Below are positions 32,925-36,500 of a DNA stretch of 36,500 bases, piece by piece. The position numbers and the translations under genes are program-made. The notes beneath the pieces are model-generated. The model searched no databases. It was given only the letters and a program-made list of their open reading frames with translations, and was not told the DNA's origin. The first letter of the stretch is position 1. Every line of letters starts with the position of its first letter. The stretch comes from an uncultured Caulobacterales bacterium (GTDB lineage: Bacteria > Pseudomonadota > Alphaproteobacteria > Caulobacterales > Caulobacteraceae), in assembly GCA_903889785.1 (NCBI GenBank), contig CAISYT010000059.1, positions 1 to 36,500 on the forward strand. Reading direction: 5' to 3'.

Positions 32925-33640
32925 CCTTCGGCCATCTCGGCAATGACCCTCAACGCCGCCTCGCGCGGGTCATTGGCTGCGGTGATAGGGCGGCCGCAGA
33001 CGATGTGGGTGGCCCCGGCGGCGATGGCGGCACCCGGCGTTGCGGCGCGGGCCTGGTCATTCTTGGCGGCCCAGAACGGCCGCGTCCCAGGGGTCACGAC
33101 CAAGAAGTCTGGTCGTCCGACAGCGCGGGCCAGATCGCGGGCCAGGGACGCCTCCTGCGGGCTGGAAACCACCCCGTCGACCCCGGCGGCCAGGGCCTGG
33201 CCGATCCGGCGTTCCACAAGATCTCGCGCACCAAACGCCGAGCCCATCTCGATAAGATCGGCATCCGTCAGGCTGGTCAGCACGGTCACGGCCAGAATCT
33301 TCAACGGCGAGTCCGCGCCGCGACCCTGCACGGCAGCGGCCATGACCTGTGGCTCGGCATGCACGGTCAACAGGTCGCAGTTCGAGCGGCCCAGCACGGC
33401 GGCGGCGCGGCGCACGGTCTCGCCGATATCGTGGAGTTTCCAGTCCAGGAATACCGATTTGCCCTGGGCCTTGAGCTCGCGCGCCAGGGTCATGCCATCG
33501 CTGGCCAGCAACTCCAGCCCCACCTTATAAAAACTGACCGCGTCGCCGATGGCGGCGACCATGGCGCGGGCGTCGTCAGCCGTGGGCAGGTCGAGCGGAA
33601 CAATCAGGCGAGGGTCTGTCTGGGGGGCTGCGTTGCTCAT
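32921..33640 (-). CDS. pyrF: Orotidine 5'-phosphate decarboxylase
   Basis: PyrF converts OMP to UMP, the last step of pyrimidine synthesis. It is a TIM barrel with the catalytic Asp-Lys-Asp array in FLDWKLHDIGETVRRAAAVL. RLIVPLDLPTADDARAMVAA at the start, VVTPGTRPFW, and HIVCGRPITAANDPREAA near the C-terminus (phosphate binding) complete the family pattern. The 239 residues are normal. It lies 30 bp after the SDR gene on the same strand and may be co-transcribed with it. Confidence 0.96.
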   Translation of the reverse strand: MSNAAPQTDPRLIVPLDLPTADDARAMVAAIGDAVSFYKVGLELLASDGMTLARELKAQGKSVFLDWKLHDIGETVRRAAAVLGRSNCDLLTVHAEPQVMAAAVQGRGADSPLKILAVTVLTSLTDADLIEMGSAFGARDLVERRIGQALAAGVDGVVSSPQEASLARDLARAVGRPDFLVVTPGTRPFWAAKNDQARAATPGAAIAAGATHIVCGRPITAANDPREAALRVIAEMAEG

Positions 33641-33670
33641 GTCAGCCCCTTAGCTTACCGTGAGCCAAAT

Positions 33671-34471
33671 TCACAGTTGCCGGAACCGGTGGCCCTGGCT
33701 GGCGATCAAGGCCATCGTCCATTCATCTGGGATCAGTTTGGCGGCCAGGGCGATCAGCTTATTGGGGGTGCCGGGCACCGACACAGGCCGGTTCGCCTCG
33801 ACCGCCTCATAGCCCGCCGCCGCGACCTCGTCGGCCCCCAGCCACATCCAGGCTGGCAGGGCGCGGTTCATGCGCTCGCGCGTACCGTTGACGTCATGGA
33901 ATTCCGACAGGGTAAAGCCCGGGCACAAGGCGGTCACGTGCACACCGGTGTCGAGGTTTTCCAAATGCAGGCTCTGCGAGAAGCGGATCATCATCGCCTT
34001 TGATGCCGCATAGAGCGTGTGGCCCCCCGCCGGCGTGACCAAGCCTGCGAGCGAGGCAACATTAACGATCCGCCCAAAGCGCCGCTCGATCATCCCGGGC
34101 AGCAGTTTGTGCGCCAGTTCGCAGGGGGCCAGGACCATCACATTGAGAAAGGCCTGCTGGTCGGCCCAGCCGGTGCCGGCATAGGTCCCGGTCAGGCCAT
34201 AGCCGGCATTGTTAATCAGGGCATCGACGTTACGGCCTTGCCCGGCCAGGGCATCGATTATGATCTCAAGACCGTCGGCGTCGGCCAGATCCGCCGTGAC
34301 GGTCAGGGCCTCGACCCCGAAGCGGAGGGCAATTTCGGCGCTGAGCTTTTCCAGCCGATCGGTGCGCCGCGCGGTCAGGGCCACGTCGTAGCCTTGGCCG
34401 GCGTAGATTCGGGCAAAGGCGGCCCCAATCCCGGCAGAGGCGCCGGTGATCAGGGCGAGACGGCGAACCAT
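33671..34471 (-). CDS. SDR family oxidoreductase
   Basis: This is a classical short-chain dehydrogenase/reductase of 266 residues. It has the cofactor motif TGASAGIG, the LTARRTDRLEKLSAEI segment (Arg residues suggest NADPH preference), NNAGYG, the catalytic Ser in NVASLAGL, and YAASK with Tyr and Lys. CPGFTLSEFHD follows as the substrate loop. The C-terminal part (PNKLIALAAKLIPDEWTMAL) resembles the DltE/YqjQ group. The substrate is unknown. It lies between an Rrf2 regulator gene and pyrF, all on the minus strand. Confidence 0.92.
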   Translation of the reverse strand: MVRRLALITGASAGIGAAFARIYAGQGYDVALTARRTDRLEKLSAEIALRFGVEALTVTADLADADGLEIIIDALAGQGRNVDALINNAGYGLTGTYAGTGWADQQAFLNVMVLAPCELAHKLLPGMIERRFGRIVNVASLAGLVTPAGGHTLYAASKAMMIRFSQSLHLENLDTGVHVTALCPGFTLSEFHDVNGTRERMNRALPAWMWLGADEVAAAGYEAVEANRPVSVPGTPNKLIALAAKLIPDEWTMALIASQGHRFRQL

Positions 34472-34553
34472 GGCGGTCTCTTCACAAAAAACAGGGCGGG
34501 AGCCTCAGACAGCACGACCAAGCCGCCGGTTCAAGACGCTCGGAAAGCTAGAC

Positions 34554-34985
34554 CTAGTCCTTCAGCAGATCGTCGACCGAAATGGCCGATAGCCGCGCTG
34601 TGGCGGCCTCATACGCGGCGGCGATGGCGCGGCGCACCGTATCGGGGATCTTCGCCCCCACCGGGCATCCGTCGACGCCCTTGGGCGGCACGCCGAGCTT
34701 GGTGCGGCCATCAACCGCACGCAGCACCACGTCGAGCTGGAAGGTGTCTGGGGGCGAGTCAGCCGGGCCCCGTGTAGGGCCCACCAGGCCCGCCTTGCCG
34801 AGCATAGCGGTGACGCGTCGCACCACTACGGGGTTGGTCGGCATGGAAGCCGCCAATTCCTGGCTCGAGATTGCATACTTGGCGGCGAAAGCGTCCTTGT
34901 GCGCAAGATAGGCCAGGGCATGAACGGCGACAGGGAATTTCTGGCTGTCAGATATCGGGTGAAGCGGATTCCTTCGCGATTGCAC
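34554..34985 (-). CDS. Rrf2 family transcriptional regulator
   Basis: The 143-residue protein has an Rrf2 winged helix: SDSQKFPVAVHALAYLAHKD, ISSQELAASMPTNPVVVRRV and LGKAGLVGPTRGP. Rrf2 proteins sense iron-sulfur status, nitric oxide or redox state through cysteines, but only one Cys is present here (VDGCPVGAKI), so cluster binding of the three-Cys IscR type is unlikely. Homologues usually start at about ISDSQ; here the codon at that place is ATA, so I use the GTG at 34985, ten codons upstream. It is divergent from kup. Confidence 0.87.
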   Translation of the reverse strand: MQSRRNPLHPISDSQKFPVAVHALAYLAHKDAFAAKYAISSQELAASMPTNPVVVRRVTAMLGKAGLVGPTRGPADSPPDTFQLDVVLRAVDGRTKLGVPPKGVDGCPVGAKIPDTVRRAIAAAYEAATARLSAISVDDLLKD

Positions 34986-35040
34986 CGTTGATTTATGGGG
35001 CCGCCGAGGGTTTGCCGCAACGATTCACCCAAAGGCTGCA

Positions 35041-35069
35041 TTGAACGGCAGGTTGAAAGGGTGTATCGC
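35041..35069 (+). promoter_or_regulatory. Candidate kup promoter
   Basis: TTGAAC (35041-35046) and TATCGC (35064-35069) are spaced by 17 bp, 90 bp before the kup start, in the divergent Rrf2-kup spacer. The -35 is good but the -10 is weak, so this is a tentative assignment. Confidence 0.3.
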
Positions 35070-35158
35070 GCCCGCCGCACCTCTGTCCCGGGGCCCTAAT
35101 CCTCGGACGCATGGCCGCCCGCCAGCCCGTTTGGGCCCGTGCGCGCCGGAGATACTGA

Positions 35159-36500
35159 ATGGCGAATTCCGATACCCCGCCAGCACACGAGGCGCACGCC
35201 GCCTCGGCCGGCCATAGCGAGCCGGATCGTGGGCACGGGCAGCCGCGCGGTGCCCATTTCTGGAAACTCGCCCTCGGCTCTATCGGCGTGGTGTTTGGCG
35301 ATATTGGTACCAGCCCGCTCTATGCCTTGAGGGAATCTCTGGCCCATTCGCGCAGCGGTGTTGGCCAAGAAACGGCCGTGCTCGGCGTGGTCAGCTTGGT
35401 GCTGTGGACGCTGACGCTATTCGTCACCATCAAATACGTTATTTTCTTTATGCGGGCCGACAACAAGGGCGAGGGCGGCACACTTGCCCTGATGGCCCTG
35501 GCCCAGAAGGCGCTAGGCGGCCTGGGCGATGGTATCGGTCGCAAGCGCACAACAGCGGTGTTCTTCCTCGGTATCGTGGGAGCGGCGCTATTCTACGGCG
35601 ACGGCATCATCACACCGGCCATTTCGGTGCTTTCAGCCGTTGAAGGGGTGAAAGACGCCCCGCATGTGGGCAATATCCTAGGCCCCTATGTGGTGATCAT
35701 CTCAGCGGTGATCCTGATTGCTCTGTTCCTGGTGCAAGCCAAGGGCACGCACCGAATGGCTGCGCTGTTTGGGCCGGTAACCCTGGTCTGGTTTCTGACC
35801 TTGGGCGGGCTGGGCCTGATCCACATCCTGGACGACTCGCGTATCTTCCGCTCATTGTTGCCTTGGTACGGGATCAACTTCCTGCTGCAGGACGGTTTCC
35901 TGGGCTTCGTGATCCTAGGCAGCGTGTTCTTGTGTGTGACCGGTGCTGAGGCGCTCTATGCAGACATGGGCCATTTCGGAAAAGGCCCGATCAAGATTTC
36001 CTGGCTCTGCCTCGTGTTCCCTTGTCTGCTGGTCAACTATCTGGGCCAGGGTGCCCTGATCCTGCGCCACCCGCAGTCAGCCGGCAATCCGTTCTGGGAC
36101 ATGGTGCCGACGGCGGCCTATTGGCCGGTTCTGGTGCTGGCCACCATTGCAACCGTCATCGCCAGCCAGGCCGTGATCACGGGGGCCTTCTCCATGACCC
36201 AGCAAGCCGTGCAGCTGGGCCTTCTGCCCCGCATCGACATCCGCTTCACGTCAGAGACCCAGGCCGGACAGATCTACGTTCCGGCCGTGAACACCTTCCT
36301 GATGCTGGGTGTCCTGACACTGCTGTTCGTCTTCCAGAGTTCGCACAATCTGACCGCAGCCTATGGCGTGGCTGTGACCGGGGTCATGCTGTTCAACACC
36401 CTGATGGCCTATTCGGTCATCACCCGGAAATGGAACTGGCCGGTCTGGGCCACCCTGGCGGCCCTGATCCCCTTCGGCTTCATCGATACGGTGTTCCTGA
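35159..36500 (+). CDS. kup: Kup-type potassium transporter, N-terminal part (3' end outside window)
   Basis: Kup is a KUP/HAK/KT-type inner-membrane K+ uptake protein, thought to be a proton symporter. The signature GDIGTSPLYA is at residues 47-56, with KYVIFFMRADNKGEGGTLAL, GAALFYGDGIITPAISVLSA, TGAEALYADMGHFG, LVNYLGQGALIL, and VIASQAVITGAFSMTQQAVQ. Many hydrophobic segments are evident. The first ~32 residues are hydrophilic and His-rich. The ATG at 35159 follows GGAGA, and an in-frame TGA directly before it fixes the start. The frame is open to the end of the window (447 codons of ~630-660). Confidence 0.96.
   Translation, partial: MANSDTPPAHEAHAASAGHSEPDRGHGQPRGAHFWKLALGSIGVVFGDIGTSPLYALRESLAHSRSGVGQETAVLGVVSLVLWTLTLFVTIKYVIFFMRADNKGEGGTLALMALAQKALGGLGDGIGRKRTTAVFFLGIVGAALFYGDGIITPAISVLSAVEGVKDAPHVGNILGPYVVIISAVILIALFLVQAKGTHRMAALFGPVTLVWFLTLGGLGLIHILDDSRIFRSLLPWYGINFLLQDGFLGFVILGSVFLCVTGAEALYADMGHFGKGPIKISWLCLVFPCLLVNYLGQGALILRHPQSAGNPFWDMVPTAAYWPVLVLATIATVIASQAVITGAFSMTQQAVQLGLLPRIDIRFTSETQAGQIYVPAVNTFLMLGVLTLLFVFQSSHNLTAAYGVAVTGVMLFNTLMAYSVITRKWNWPVWATLAALIPFGFIDTVFL

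Overview
The window is a high-GC chromosomal segment of an alphaproteobacterium, most probably from the Caulobacterales (Caulobacter/Phenylobacterium/Brevundimonas type). The evidence is an ATP synthase operon with a very short epsilon subunit, an Ala/Lys-rich beta-subunit N-terminus, a MucR/Ros regulator, a fused CysNC, an SDHAF4-like DUF1674 protein, and a long run of minus-strand housekeeping genes from rplU to rppH in an order I recall from alphaproteobacteria. Taxonomy is inferred from gene content only. No rRNA, tRNA, CRISPR array, insertion sequence or prophage was recognised.

Layout. (1) 1-3507, plus strand: end of atpA, then atpG, atpD, atpC. (2) 3601-4653: an exported protein of unknown function and a small membrane protein. 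(3) 4640-16101, minus strand, read from high to low coordinates: rplU, rpmA, strong hairpins, a GNAT acetyltransferase with a frame disruption, obgE, proB, proA, nadD, rsfS, rlmH, an EnvC-like amidase activator, the periplasmic protease ctpA, a YibQ-like divergent polysaccharide deacetylase, rppH and an alpha/beta hydrolase. The cluster joins ribosome parts and maturation, proline and NAD synthesis, envelope remodelling and mRNA 5'-end turnover, with many overlapping or closely spaced genes and several GTG/TTG starts. (4) 16.2-17.7 kb: a patch of gene fragments (start of galE, an unidentified 3' end, a minus-strand 3' end, a LysR C-terminus) around one intact gene, mucR. (5) 17717-22442: a UDP-glucuronate 4-epimerase, a 380-bp stretch with no clear gene, an LLM flavin oxidoreductase, and two PLP enzymes (threonine aldolase, group II decarboxylase). 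(6) 22575-25479, minus strand: cysD and cysNC for sulfate activation, with a palindromic repeat in their spacer. (7) 25857-26996: an AI-2E family transporter ending in a good intrinsic terminator. (8) 27194-32676, minus strand: rsmB, rpe, a heparinase II/III-like protein, purH. (9) 32730-36500: a DUF1674/SDHAF4 protein, pyrF, an SDR, an Rrf2 regulator and the start of a Kup potassium transporter that runs off the window.

Most of the window is core metabolism, and I do not see a convincing undescribed multi-gene system. The points most worth a second look are the stop-less GNAT-to-obgE junction at a five-base homopolymer, the fragment patch around mucR with its altered zinc-finger ligands, the palindromic element next to the cysNC start, the shared Lys/Ala/Pro tails on AtpD and L21, the hairpins downstream of rpmA, and the uncharacterised heparinase-like gene held between rpe and purH.
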